64,000 nt of DNA, taken from Sphingomonas sp. BK580. Lineage in GTDB: Bacteria; Pseudomonadota; Alphaproteobacteria; Sphingomonadales; Sphingomonadaceae. The notes below the pieces were generated by a model. That model did not search any database, was not told the DNA's origin, and saw only the letters and a program-made list of their open reading frames with translations. Made by a program: the position numbers and the translations under genes. Where the stretch lies: the NCBI RefSeq assembly GCF_014194975.1, contig NZ_JACIAY010000014.1, positions 1 to 64,000 of the forward strand. Direction: 5' to 3'. Positions 7,808 through 15,582 of this stretch are shown one piece after another (positions within the stretch are counted from its first letter, which is position 1; each line of letters opens with the position of its first letter).

Positions 7808-8612
7808 TGCCGTTTCCTCGAGTGATTGCTTAATTTCACGCTGTGCTCGGAACCATCCACCTTCCAGAATACATCTATCGTCGATGGTCGGACGGAGCTG
7901 CCGTCGAACGCAGGCCTGATCTGAACCTCAACATCTCGACCTGCGCGCTTCGATCTGGCCCATTGATCCTCCATCGAGCGATAGCGACCGCGGTTGAAAC
8001 TGGCGTCCTGAGCGAAGTGATTGAAGGCGTCTGTCGGACCGTTGAACCGTGCGGCTATATAGTGCCCCCCGTCGTCGCTCGGCCGTCGCTCCGACCCTCC
8101 TGCCTTCGCCTGCGCTGCCCGGTAGCGGACAGGTGTAGCGGCGATCGTTAGATGCCCGGTGACCCGCCTCGTCCGCCCGCGCGAGTCGATCTCGAAGGCG
8201 TAGCCGTTGCGCGTCACCGTGTGCCGTTGATCGCGCTGATCAACGTTCGCTTCGGGCGGCGGGACGTGAGGGCCGTGCGGTCGCACCGCCGCGCGGTGCC
8301 GTGATGGGTGGTGTTCGGAGACGGAGGTCGCGAAGGTGGCGGGTCCCAGCTCCCGGTTGCACCGCCGCCGCCGAAGCTGCCGCCGTGTCCGGTGAAGACC
8401 CGCTTGCGCGGCGAGCTAGTGAGCTGCGGGTCGCCGACCTGGGATGCCGAAGTGAACCGTCCGTCGCGGGGATCGTGCCAAGGGTTGAACTTCAACTCCA
8501 GGCCATCGTCGCGCCATGTCGGCACCTTCCCGGTGCGCAGCCACGTCGCGAATAGACGTCGGCGTTCTGCCGGATCCAGATCTGCCGGTAGATAGGCCCG
8601 CGGCATGTTCAT
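7804..8612 (-). pseudogene. DNA/RNA non-specific endonuclease toxin, split by a frameshift
   Basis: Two overlapping frames together make one protein of about 270 aa. Frame 1 starts at ATG 8612 (GGAG 7-8 bp upstream), encodes LPADLDPAERRRLF and the marker FNPWHDPRDGRFTS, then a Gly/Pro-rich linker. Frame 2 (in frame down to 7804, first canonical start GTG 8286) encodes NGYAFEIDSRGR, then the nuclease core: DDGGHYIAARFNGP, FNHFAQDASFNRG, a Y-x2-M-E-x2-W helix and VQIRPAFDGSSVRP. The core matches the Endonuclease_NS_2 family of toxins, which cut DNA and RNA. A single-base indel between about 8280 and 8350 would join the frames. It is a decayed toxin with a retained immunity gene, an assembly error, or possibly programmed shifting. 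No secretion apparatus lies nearby. Confidence 0.78.
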
Positions 8613-8901
8613 CGTGTCGCTCCGTCATGAAGACGACGAGAACATCTGAGCAACATTGTCCAACAAAGCAATCAGCGCGTCGTGCGCGATCGCCAACGCG
8701 GGTCAGCGGCTCAGTAGATCCCGCGACCCGTGGTCATCTTCCCACTGACCTGATGAAGCCTGCCGGGGATATAAAGGGCGGAGCCGCCGCGCGGTCCCCC
8801 GACCGTGTCGCGGCCTCGCGGGCCGATGCGCTCGCGTCAGCCGGCGGCGGCCTCGTGGGCGGGATAGCCGGCTGCCAGCGCGAGACCGCCGACCCCCTCC
8901 C

Positions 8902-9528
8902 TCAGAACACCGCCGCGACCAGCTGCCGGAAGGCGTCGCCGCGGTGGCTGATCTCGTTCTTCGCCGGCTCGTCCATCTCGCCGAAGGTGACGTCGTGCCC
9001 GTCGGGGCGGAACACCGGGTCGTAGCCGTGGCCCTTGTCGCCGCGCGGCGGCCACACCAGCGTCCCGTCGACGCGGCCCTCGAACCACTCGACGTGCCCG
9101 TCGGGCCAGGCCAGCGCCAGCGCGCAGACGAAATGCGCGGTGCGCGGCGGGTCGGGCAGCGCGGCGAGCTTGTCCTCGACCAGGCGCATGGCGTGGCCGA
9201 AGTCCTTGGTCTCGCCGCCCCAGCGCGCCGAGAAGATGCCGGGATCGCCGTTCAGCGCGTCGACGCACAGCCCGCTGTCGTCGGCCAGCGCCGGGAGCCC
9301 AGACAGATCCGCCGCGGCGCGCGCCTTGAGCTCGGCGTTCATCACGAAGGTGGTGCCGGTCTCCTCGGGCTCGGGCAGGTCGAGCTCGCCCGCCGAGACC
9401 ACGTCGAGCCCGCGCCCCTCGAGCAGCGCGGCGATCTCGCGCACCTTGCCCTGGTTGTGGCTGGCGATCACGAGCTTGCCCGGGGCGAGCTTGCGGATCG
9501 CCTGCGGCTCCTTGCCCTCGCCGCTCAC
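8902..9528 (-). CDS. rdgB: Non-canonical purine NTP pyrophosphatase (ITPase/XTPase), 208 aa
   Basis: The enzyme hydrolyses dITP, XTP and related damaged purine nucleotides to the monophosphate, keeping them out of DNA and RNA. The family signature is complete: IASHNQGKVREI near residue 20, ETGTTFVMNAELKA, LADDSGLCVDALNGDPGIFSA, then GYDPVF and the C-terminal SHRG(D)AF. The GTG start at 9528 overlaps the rph stop (GTGA, 9525-9528), so the pair is co-translated. rph-rdgB is a common bacterial pair. Bases 8613-8901 between this gene and the toxin hold no supported gene. Confidence 0.96.
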   Translation of the reverse strand: MSGEGKEPQAIRKLAPGKLVIASHNQGKVREIAALLEGRGLDVVSAGELDLPEPEETGTTFVMNAELKARAAADLSGLPALADDSGLCVDALNGDPGIFSARWGGETKDFGHAMRLVEDKLAALPDPPRTAHFVCALALAWPDGHVEWFEGRVDGTLVWPPRGDKGHGYDPVFRPDGHDVTFGEMDEPAKNEISHRGDAFRQLVAAVF

Positions 9529-10238
9529 GCGACCGCCTTCGCCTGCGCGGCGAAGATCTCGGTGCAGCCGATCCGCGCCAGCCGCAGCAGGCGGAGCAGC
9601 GCCTCCTCGTCGTAGGTGGCGTGCTCGGCGGTGGCCTGCGCCTCGGCGATATGGCCATTCTCGAGCAGTACGAAATTGGCGTCGGCGTCGGCGTTCGAGT
9701 CCTCGTCGTAATCGAGGTCGAGCACGGGGTTGCCCTGGTAGATGCCGCACGACACCGCCGCCACCTTCTGGCGGATCGGGTCGGCGGCGAGCTTGCCGTC
9801 GCGGAGCAGCGCGTCCACCGCAAGCCGCAGCGCCACCCAGGCGCCCGAGATCGAGGCGGTGCGGGTGCCGCCGTCAGCCTGGATCACGTCGCAGTCGAGC
9901 GTGATCTGGCGTTCGCCGAGCAGCGCCATGTCGGTGACGGCGCGCAAGCTACGGCCGATCAGCCGCTGGATCTCCTGGGTGCGGCCCGACTGCTTGCCCT
10001 TGGCGGCCTCGCGGCTGCTGCGCGTGTGCGTGGCGCGCGGCAGCATGCCGTACTCGGCGGTGACCCAGCCCTGGCCCTTGCCGCGCAGGAACGGCGGCAC
10101 GCGCTCCTCGACCGAGGCGGTGACCAGCACCTTGGTGTCGCCGAAGCCGATCAGTACCGATCCCTCGGCGTGGCGCGTGAAGCGCGGCTCGATCGTGATC
10201 GCGCGCATCTGGTCGGGGGCGCGGCCGCTGGGGCGCAT
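9525..10238 (-). CDS. rph: Ribonuclease PH, 237 aa
   Basis: RNase PH is a phosphate-dependent 3'-5' exoribonuclease that trims tRNA 3' ends and degrades structured RNA. The start is ATG 10238, with GAGGAGAG 4 bp upstream. The sequence begins RPSGRAPDQMRAITIEP and contains GSVLIGFGDTKVL, the long LIGRSLRAV region, LDCDVIQADGGTRTASI and LDLDYDEDSNADADANFV with the catalytic acidic residues. Length is normal. It forms an operon with rdgB, with a 4-bp overlap. Confidence 0.97.
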   Translation of the reverse strand: MRPSGRAPDQMRAITIEPRFTRHAEGSVLIGFGDTKVLVTASVEERVPPFLRGKGQGWVTAEYGMLPRATHTRSSREAAKGKQSGRTQEIQRLIGRSLRAVTDMALLGERQITLDCDVIQADGGTRTASISGAWVALRLAVDALLRDGKLAADPIRQKVAAVSCGIYQGNPVLDLDYDEDSNADADANFVLLENGHIAEAQATAEHATYDEEALLRLLRLARIGCTEIFAAQAKAVA

Positions 10239-10302
10239 GGAACTCTCCTCAAGGTCGGACGGTGCCGGCCCTAGCCGCGTTGCTGCCGCGGCGCCAGCGG
10301 GT

Positions 10303-10390
10303 TGCGGGGGTGGGACGCTTCCCCCAAGCGCTGACTCGCGGAGATGCCCCACCCCGGCCCTCCCCTGGAGGGGAGGGAGAACTCCGCTCC
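10303..10390. repeat. Dispersed intergenic palindrome, family C
   Basis: It contains GGGTGGGACGCTTCC, later CCCCACCCCGGCCCTCCCC, and GGAGGGGAGGGAG. Similar segments occur at 20129-20235 and 33549-33662. It fills the gap between rph and the TM2 gene. Confidence 0.55.
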
Positions 10391-10395
10391 TTCCC

Positions 10396-10845
10396 CTATC
10401 GTCCGTAGCGCGCGGCGAAGTCGCGGTCGGACATTACCAGGTAGCGCACCATGTCGACGATCGACAGCGGCACCGTCACCAGCGCGCCGATCACGGTGAA
10501 GGTCAGCACCGCCATGATGATCCCCGAGGTGACCCGGCCGAGGTAGAAACGGTGGATGCCGAAGATGCCGAACAGGAAGGCCAGCACCGCGGCGATGTAT
10601 TTGTTGCGGTCAGTGGTCGGCACCGGCGCGGCGGCGGCGGGCAGCGGCGCGGCGGCAGGCGCGACCGGCACCGGGAAGACGTTGCGCGCGCGCCCCGCCG
10701 CGGCCTCGAAGTCGACCAGCTGCCCGCGCGACGGCTCGCCGTGCTGCGCCCAGTCCTCGGGCGAGAAGGTGTAGCGCTCGCCGTCCTCGCCCGCGACCAG
10801 ACCGTCGCCGCTGCGTACGTCGACCCCGAGTATCTGTCCGCGCAT
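10396..10845 (-). CDS. TM2 domain-containing membrane protein, 149 aa
   Basis: The start is ATG 10845 (MRGQILGVDV). Residues 1-55 form a small soluble domain with SGDGLVAGEDGERYTF and EDWAQHG..PSRGQLVDF, seen in other bacterial TM2 proteins. An Ala/Pro linker follows. Residues about 80-132 are the TM2 domain: NKYIAAVLAFLFGIFGIHRF, YLGR, and a second helix, with the usual G-x-H-x-F-Y-L-G turn. Its biochemical role is unknown. The longer open frame upstream is repeat-derived and unlikely to be coding. Confidence 0.88.
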   Translation of the reverse strand: MRGQILGVDVRSGDGLVAGEDGERYTFSPEDWAQHGEPSRGQLVDFEAAAGRARNVFPVPVAPAAAPLPAAAAPVPTTDRNKYIAAVLAFLFGIFGIHRFYLGRVTSGIIMAVLTFTVIGALVTVPLSIVDMVRYLVMSDRDFAARYGR

Positions 10846-10908
10846 CCGTGACTCCGTCGTGTCGCGCCGGTGTTCCCGCAGCCGCGCGCGAAACGCAAGG
10901 GAGCTTCC

Positions 10909-10985
10909 GTGCTCCTGCGAAGGCCGGAGCCCAGAGCCGCAGGCGCGCGCCGTAGCGCCCTGGGCTCCGGCGTAGGCGGGAGCAC
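10909..10985. repeat. Dispersed intergenic palindrome, family A (best copy)
   Basis: The arms GTGCTCCTGCGAAGGCCGG and CCGGCGTAGGCGGGAGCAC surround CCCAGAG...CCTGGG. The whole unit could fold into a long imperfect hairpin. It lies between the TM2 and exonuclease genes. Confidence 0.75.
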
Positions 10986-11057
10986 ACGAAGGTCGAGACG
11001 ACGAACCTACATCGCCGCTGTCCGTGCTCCCGCGTGCGCGAGAGGACCGGGTGAACG

Positions 11058-11828
11058 CTACAGCAGCAGCTCCTGCGGTGTCATCCGCCCGACATGGCCG
11101 CCGCCGCGGCGCCGCGCCATCTCGGTCTCGGCGGTGTAGCGCACGTCGGGGTCGCGGTCGGTGAGGAACTTGACCAGGCTCTCCTCCTCGATCTCGCGCC
11201 ACTCCTTGCCGCGGTCGGGGCCGTAGCGGACGCGCGGCAGCAGCCCGGGCTCGCTGGTCCACTGGATCAGCTGCGCCACCGAGGCCTCGTTGAGCTGGTC
11301 GCGCAGGTGGTGCGCGGTGACATAGGCGTCGGGGAAGGCGCGGTGCGCGGGCAGGCCGCGCTCATGCTCCAGCCCGGCGGGCTTGCGCCAGTAGCGCAGC
11401 ACCTGGTTGGAGAAGCTGGGACTGTCGGGCCACAGCCGCAGCGCGCACTTCCACGTGCAGATCCAGTCGGCGCCGTGGGTCAGCGCGGGGGTGCAGAACT
11501 GCTCCTCGAAGGCCGAGCGGTGCGCCGCCAGCGCGACGCGGCGCGGATAGGGATCGAGCACCTGCCGCGCGACGTCGTGCCACCACGGCGCGTCGGCGAC
11601 GTCCTCGTCGCGGATATGGTGCACCGCCTGGGTGATCGCGGGCATCGGCCGGCCCGGGTTGACCAGGATGTTGCCGCCCTCGCCGTAGAGCTCCCAGCGG
11701 CCGTCGGCGCCGAGTGCGACGTCCTGCCAGCCGACCTCGCACACCGCGTGTGCGGGCGGGGCCGAGCCGGTGGTCTCGAGGTCGATGACGCGGACGATCT
11801 GCGGCTGCGGGCGACGGGCGTAGCTCAT
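11058..11828 (-). CDS. DEDD-type 3'-5' exonuclease (DnaQ/ExoX-like), 256 aa
   Basis: The N-terminal exonuclease domain opens with VRVIDLETTG, giving the D-x-E metal ligands of exonuclease motif I. A conserved Asp lies in the middle region (LAAHRSAFEEQF), and motif III is HRAFPDAYVTAHHL. Residues about 175-256 form an extra C-terminal region ending RMTPQELLL. It contains the local match DRDPDVRYTAETEMARR, which resembles a DUF1768/exonuclease-associated tail seen in sphingomonads. The likely role is DNA repair or proofreading; the exact substrate is unknown. It is transcribed alone, with repeats on both sides. Confidence 0.88.
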   Translation of the reverse strand: MSYARRPQPQIVRVIDLETTGSAPPAHAVCEVGWQDVALGADGRWELYGEGGNILVNPGRPMPAITQAVHHIRDEDVADAPWWHDVARQVLDPYPRRVALAAHRSAFEEQFCTPALTHGADWICTWKCALRLWPDSPSFSNQVLRYWRKPAGLEHERGLPAHRAFPDAYVTAHHLRDQLNEASVAQLIQWTSEPGLLPRVRYGPDRGKEWREIEEESLVKFLTDRDPDVRYTAETEMARRRGGGHVGRMTPQELLL

Positions 11829-12346
11829 GTGCTGCGCTATGTGGGGCGGCGGCGCGGGGAATGCCAGCGCGCCGTGCGGGGCGCTGGCGAGCGGCGCGAC
11901 AGGGGCGCGGGCGGCGGAGCATGACTGTGCACGCCGGCTCGTCCGCGCCCGCGTGGGGGCACTGAGGTCGCTTCGCTTATTCTCGCCCTCTCGACGAGAG
12001 CGGGCGTGGGCCGGTGCGTACGACCAGGTCTCAACGAAACCGGGCGTGCGCCGATGCGCACCGCCCCATCCGCTGGCGTCATCCTGAGCTTGTCTCAGGA
12101 TCCACCGGGCCGCGTATCGGTGCCCCGTCGCTGGCGAGGCCGGGTCCCGCGGGCGGGCGGTCCCGCGGCATCACGCGGCCTCCTCTCGCGGGCCGGAGGA
12201 GCGGGCGGACAAGTGATCCTGAAACGAGTTCAGGATGACGGCAGGGGGGGGGGGAGGGGAGCCTGAGCGCTGGGCGACCAGCGGCGGCGGCCCGGGTCGG
12301 CGGGCGCGGCATCGCGGATCGCCGCCCCTCCGCCACCCCGTTCAGC
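11829..12346. other. Intergenic region with repeat, no supported gene
   Basis: This 518-bp gap lies between trcR and the exonuclease start. Its centre is the family B palindrome (12078-12239). The flanks are GC-rich with several arginine- and proline-rich chance frames. A run of ten G residues near 12246-12255 may be a sequencing-sensitive site. Confidence 0.6.
12078..12239. repeat. Dispersed intergenic palindrome, family B
   Basis: The left arm is GTCATCCTGAGCTTGTCTCA followed by GGATC. The right arm GATCCTGAAACGAGTTCAGG leads into ATGAC. The arms are inverted copies, and inner segments around GCGGGACCGCC/CCCGCGGGC are also partly palindromic. This is the only copy in the window. Confidence 0.65.
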
Positions 12347-13027
12347 TCAGCGGCGGAACGGGTCCTCGAACGGCGAGACCGGGCCGCGCAGCTCGCCCGC
12401 CTCGGCCGCCTCGGCGTCGCGCGCGGCCTGCTCGCGCTCGGCGCGCAGCGAGGCGATCAGCGCCTCACGATCGCCGTCGAGCCGTGGGTCGCTCGCCTGC
12501 TGCTCGATCCCCGCCGCCTTGGCCGCCTTGGCCACCGCGGCGTCCAGCTCGCGCTGCGTGGTGAGGCCGAGCGTCACCGGGTCCTTCGGCGTGATGTTGC
12601 CGATGTTCCAGTGGCTGCGGTCGCGGATCGCGGCGATCGTCGTGCGCGTGGTGCCGATCAGGTTGCTGATCGCGCCATCGCTGATCTCGGGGTGGTTGCG
12701 GATGATCCAGGCGATGCCGTCGGGCTTGTCCTGGCGCTTGCTGACCGGCGTGTAGCGCGGGCCCTTGGTGCGGCGCACCTGATCGGGGCCCTTGGTCATC
12801 TTCATGCGATAGGCGGGGCTGGCCTGCGCCTTGTCGATCTCCTCCTGCGTCACCTCGTGCGCGCGGACGGGATCGCGCCCGGTCAGCTTGGTGGCGGCGG
12901 TGTCGTCCGCGATCGCCTGGACCTCGAGGATGTGCAGCCCGCAGAAGTCGGCGATCTGCTCGAACGAGAGCGACGTGTTGTCGACCAGCCAGGAAGCGGT
13001 GGCGTGGGGCATGAGCGGCTGGGCCAT
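12347..13027 (-). CDS. trcR: Cell cycle transcriptional regulator TrcR (DUF1013), 226 aa
   Basis: The start is ATG 13027, chosen because GGAG lies 8 bp upstream and the product then begins MAQPLMP(H)ATA.WLVDNT, the typical DUF1013 N-terminus. The conserved LSFEQIADFCGLHILEVQAI and the middle KPDGIAWIIRNHPEISDGAI / IGTTRTTI.AIRDRSHWN are both HTH-like. DUF1013 proteins are nearly universal in alphaproteobacteria. TrcR is described as a regulator in the cell-cycle network with GcrA and CtrA. The C-terminal 50 residues are a charged Ala/Glu coiled-coil-like tail. ctrA itself lies 4 kb away. Confidence 0.92.
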   Translation of the reverse strand: MAQPLMPHATASWLVDNTSLSFEQIADFCGLHILEVQAIADDTAATKLTGRDPVRAHEVTQEEIDKAQASPAYRMKMTKGPDQVRRTKGPRYTPVSKRQDKPDGIAWIIRNHPEISDGAISNLIGTTRTTIAAIRDRSHWNIGNITPKDPVTLGLTTQRELDAAVAKAAKAAGIEQQASDPRLDGDREALIASLRAEREQAARDAEAAEAGELRGPVSPFEDPFRR

Positions 13028-13130
13028 GCGGGATACTCCATAAATGCAAAGGGCCGCCCCTTCCCGGAGCGGCCACCTATTGCCGAACGACTTAGTGCGT
13101 GGCGCGTGCGAGGGCAAGCGCGTGTGGGGA

Positions 13131-13270
13131 AGATCCTCCCCGCATGGCGGGCAGGGGACCGCTCGCGCGGAGCGAGTGATGAGGGAGGCTTTTACAGGCG
13201 CTGCGCGGCGTGGAGAGCCCCCTCCGCCATGCTCCGCATGGTCCCCCTCCCCGTACCGGGAGAATCTGAG
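13131..13270. repeat. Dispersed intergenic palindrome, family C
   Basis: It begins AGATCCTCCCCGCATGG and ends CCCTCCCCGTACCGGGAGAA. Inside are CCGCTCGCGCGGAGCGAGTG and GGCGCTGCGCGGCGTGGAGA. Its structure closely matches the copies at 25144, 31179 and 48831. Confidence 0.7.
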
Positions 13271-13274
13271 TCCG

Positions 13275-14312
13275 CTAGGCCGCCATCCGCAGCGCCGCGC
13301 CGAACGGCGCGAGCGCGTCGAGGAACTGGCGCGCGCTCGCCGCCCAGGTGAAGTCGGCGCCCGCCCTCGCGCAGGTGGCGCGGTCGAGCGTCAGCGCGCG
13401 CGCGATCGCCGTCTCGAGCCGCTCCGCCAGAGCGCCGGTGGTCGGGGTCAGCACGTCGACCGGGCCAGGCACGGGATAGGCCGCCACGGGCGTGCCGCAC
13501 GCCAGTGCCTCGATCATCACCAGCCCGAACGTGTCGGTGCGGCTCGGGAAGACCAGGGCGTCGGCGGTGCGATAGGCCGCGGCGAGATCGTCGCCGAACA
13601 GCGCGCCGAGGAACAGCGCCTCGGGGAAGCGCCGCTCGAGCGCGACCCGCGCGGGGCCGTCGCCCACCACTACCTTGGTGCCGGGCACGTCGGCGGCGAG
13701 GAAGGCCTCGATGTTCTTCTCCACCGCGACGCGGCCGACGTGGAGCAGCACCGGCGCGCCGCCCGCGGCCGCCCGCGCTGCCGCCATGCGCGGCTCGATC
13801 GCGCCCTCCGGCCGGAACGCCGGCGCGACGCCGCGGCCCCAGCGCCTGACCCGCGGCAGGCCGTGCGCGCGCAGCGTGCGCTCGATCGTCGCGGTGGAGG
13901 CGAGCACCGCCGCCGCGGGCGCGTGGAACCAGCGCACGTAGCGCCACACCCATTCCGGGTCCGCGCCCGTGCGCGCCGCGACATAGTCCGGGAACTGCGT
14001 GTGATAGGCGGTGGTGAAGGGTAGGCCGCGGGCGCGGCACCAGCGCCGCGCCGAGAGGCCGAGCGGCCCCTCGGTGGCGATATGCACCGCCTCGGCGCCG
14101 AACGCCGCGATCCGCCGCCCCACCGCGGCGGGGGTCATCAGCGCGAGCCGGATCTCGGGATAGGTCGGGCAGGGCAGCGACGGCGCGCCGCTGGGCGAGA
14201 CCACCAGCACCTCGTGCCCGCCCGCGCGCAGCTCGGCGATCACCGCCTCTAGCGTGCGCACCACCCCGTTGACCTGCGGCGCCCAGGCGTCGGTGACGAT
14301 CGCGATCCGCAT
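13275..14312 (-). CDS. Glycosyltransferase family 4 (GT-B), 345 aa
   Basis: The N-terminal Rossmann half starts MRIAIVTDAWAPQVNGVVRT, the acceptor-side glycine-rich loop seen in lipid-modifying GT4 enzymes. The C-terminal half contains LLHVGRVAVEKNIEAFL, a GDGPAR turn and the EX7E-type nucleotide-sugar motif (FPSRTDTFGLVMIEALACG). Related enzymes add hexoses or hexuronic acids to diacylglycerol or phosphatidylinositol-like lipids. It is separated by only 10 bp from the LpxH-like phosphoesterase gene, and this pairing suggests a role in envelope glycolipid synthesis. Specificity cannot be read from the sequence. Confidence 0.9.
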   Translation of the reverse strand: MRIAIVTDAWAPQVNGVVRTLEAVIAELRAGGHEVLVVSPSGAPSLPCPTYPEIRLALMTPAAVGRRIAAFGAEAVHIATEGPLGLSARRWCRARGLPFTTAYHTQFPDYVAARTGADPEWVWRYVRWFHAPAAAVLASTATIERTLRAHGLPRVRRWGRGVAPAFRPEGAIEPRMAAARAAAGGAPVLLHVGRVAVEKNIEAFLAADVPGTKVVVGDGPARVALERRFPEALFLGALFGDDLAAAYRTADALVFPSRTDTFGLVMIEALACGTPVAAYPVPGPVDVLTPTTGALAERLETAIARALTLDRATCARAGADFTWAASARQFLDALAPFGAALRMAA

Positions 14313-14322
14313 CGCGCGCGGC

Positions 14323-15246
14323 TCAGGCGGCGAGCGCCGCGCGCGCGGGCACCGGCGCCGCGAGCGCGACCGCGGGGGGTGCGTCGCGGCGACGCATCTC
14401 CTCGCCCCAGTCGAGGATCTCCATCCGCCCGTCGTGGTGCTCGACCAGCGCGGTGCAGCCCTCGACCCAGTCGCCGTCGTTGTAATAGGCCACGCCCGCG
14501 ATCTCGCGCATCTCGGCGGTGTGGATGTGGCCGCACACCACGCCCTGCACGCCGCGGCTGCCCGCCGCCTCGGCGACGATCTCCTCGAAGCGCGAGATGA
14601 ACGCCACCGCGTTCTTCACCTTGGCCTTGGCGTGCTTGCTCAGCGACCAGTAAGGCATGCCCCAGCGCCGCCGCACCGCGCTGACCCAGCGGTTGAGCGC
14701 CATCAGCATCGTGTAGGCGGCGTCGCCGACATGCGCGAGCCAGCGGTGCGACAAAGTGATCGCGTCGAACTCGTCGCCGTGGAGCACCAGCAGGCGGCGG
14801 CCGTCCGCGGTCTCGTGGATCGCCTTCCTGCGGATCTGGATGCCGCCGAAGTCGAGCCCGGCGAACTGGCGGAACATCTCGTCGTGGTTGCCGGGAATAT
14901 AGACCATCCGCGTGCCGCGGCGCGCGCGCTTCATCAGCCGCCAGATCACGTCATTGTGCGCGGCGGGCCAGTAGAAGCGCTTCTTGAGCTGCCAGCCGTC
15001 GATGATGTCGCCGACCAGGTACATGGTGTCGCTGTCGACATGATCGAGGAAGTCGATCAACATGTCGGCATTGCAGCCGCGCGTGCCGAGATGGACGTCG
15101 CTGATCCACACCGTGCGGTAACGTCGGCGCGACCCGATCGCCTGCTCGGGCCGGTGCGGCCGCGCGTCAGCGTCGAACAGATCGGCGATGTCGCCCAGCG
15201 GCTGGCCCGCGGTGAGCGCGCTGATCGAGTGAACCGTCGTCGGCAT
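14323..15246 (-). CDS. LpxH-like metallophosphoesterase (UDP-2,3-diacylglucosamine diphosphatase family), 307 aa
   Basis: All motifs of the calcineurin-like fold are present: SDVHLG, GDIIDGW, GNHDE, LHGDEFD and GHIHTAE. LpxH hydrolyses UDP-2,3-diacylglucosamine to lipid X in lipid A synthesis. This form has an N-terminal extension of about 45 residues and an Ala-rich tail compared with E. coli LpxH. It belongs to the variant common in sphingomonads and often next to a glycosyltransferase, so its true substrate may differ. The start is ATG 15246, with GGGAGGG about 6 bp upstream. It probably forms an operon with the GT4 gene. Confidence 0.87.
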   Translation of the reverse strand: MPTTVHSISALTAGQPLGDIADLFDADARPHRPEQAIGSRRRYRTVWISDVHLGTRGCNADMLIDFLDHVDSDTMYLVGDIIDGWQLKKRFYWPAAHNDVIWRLMKRARRGTRMVYIPGNHDEMFRQFAGLDFGGIQIRRKAIHETADGRRLLVLHGDEFDAITLSHRWLAHVGDAAYTMLMALNRWVSAVRRRWGMPYWSLSKHAKAKVKNAVAFISRFEEIVAEAAGSRGVQGVVCGHIHTAEMREIAGVAYYNDGDWVEGCTALVEHHDGRMEILDWGEEMRRRDAPPAVALAAPVPARAALAA

Positions 15247-15582
15247 GGCAGCCCTCCCTCGCTACCCTGCCCTACGCCGCTCATGTGACACGCGTGTCAC
15301 CGCCGGTTGACGCCGGGGTGACGCTCCGGTGACGGTTCGGCGTCACGCGGAGGGAGCACGGCGGCGCGGCGACCCGATCTGGCGGGCGCGAGGGCGCGAC
15401 GGGCCGGCGGTGGGGCGACCGACAGGCACGCACGACGTTCGCGCCACCACCGCGTCCGCTCCGGATCCGTACCGTCTGCCCCCGCCGCTGGCGCGCTTTT
15501 CCCCTGCTTCCGCGTGCCTTTTCGCGCATCCGGGCGTTGTGCCGGCGATGCAACGACCCTCTCCCGCCGCGCTGGCGCGCGC
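15247..15582. other. Divergent intergenic region with palindrome and GGTGACG repeats
   Basis: This 336-bp region separates two divergent genes. It holds the 16-bp palindrome at 15285-15300, followed by several GGTGACG/CGTCAC-like words within 60 bp. No open frame here has a convincing start or composition. Confidence 0.55.
15285..15300. promoter_or_regulatory. Perfect 16-bp palindrome GTGACACGCGTGTCAC
   Basis: It lies 39 bp upstream of the LpxH-like start, in the divergent promoter region. Perfect symmetry over 16 bp fits the binding site of a dimeric regulator. No regulator is identified. Confidence 0.5.

Noticed and set aside
7804..8286. Toxin as a complete stand-alone gene starting at GTG 8286
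   Set aside because: No ribosome site at 8286, and the N-terminal module with a good start lies directly upstream in another frame; a split gene fits better.
10303..10390. CRISPR-like repeats
   Set aside because: The palindromes are scattered singly in gaps, with no regular spacers and no cas genes.
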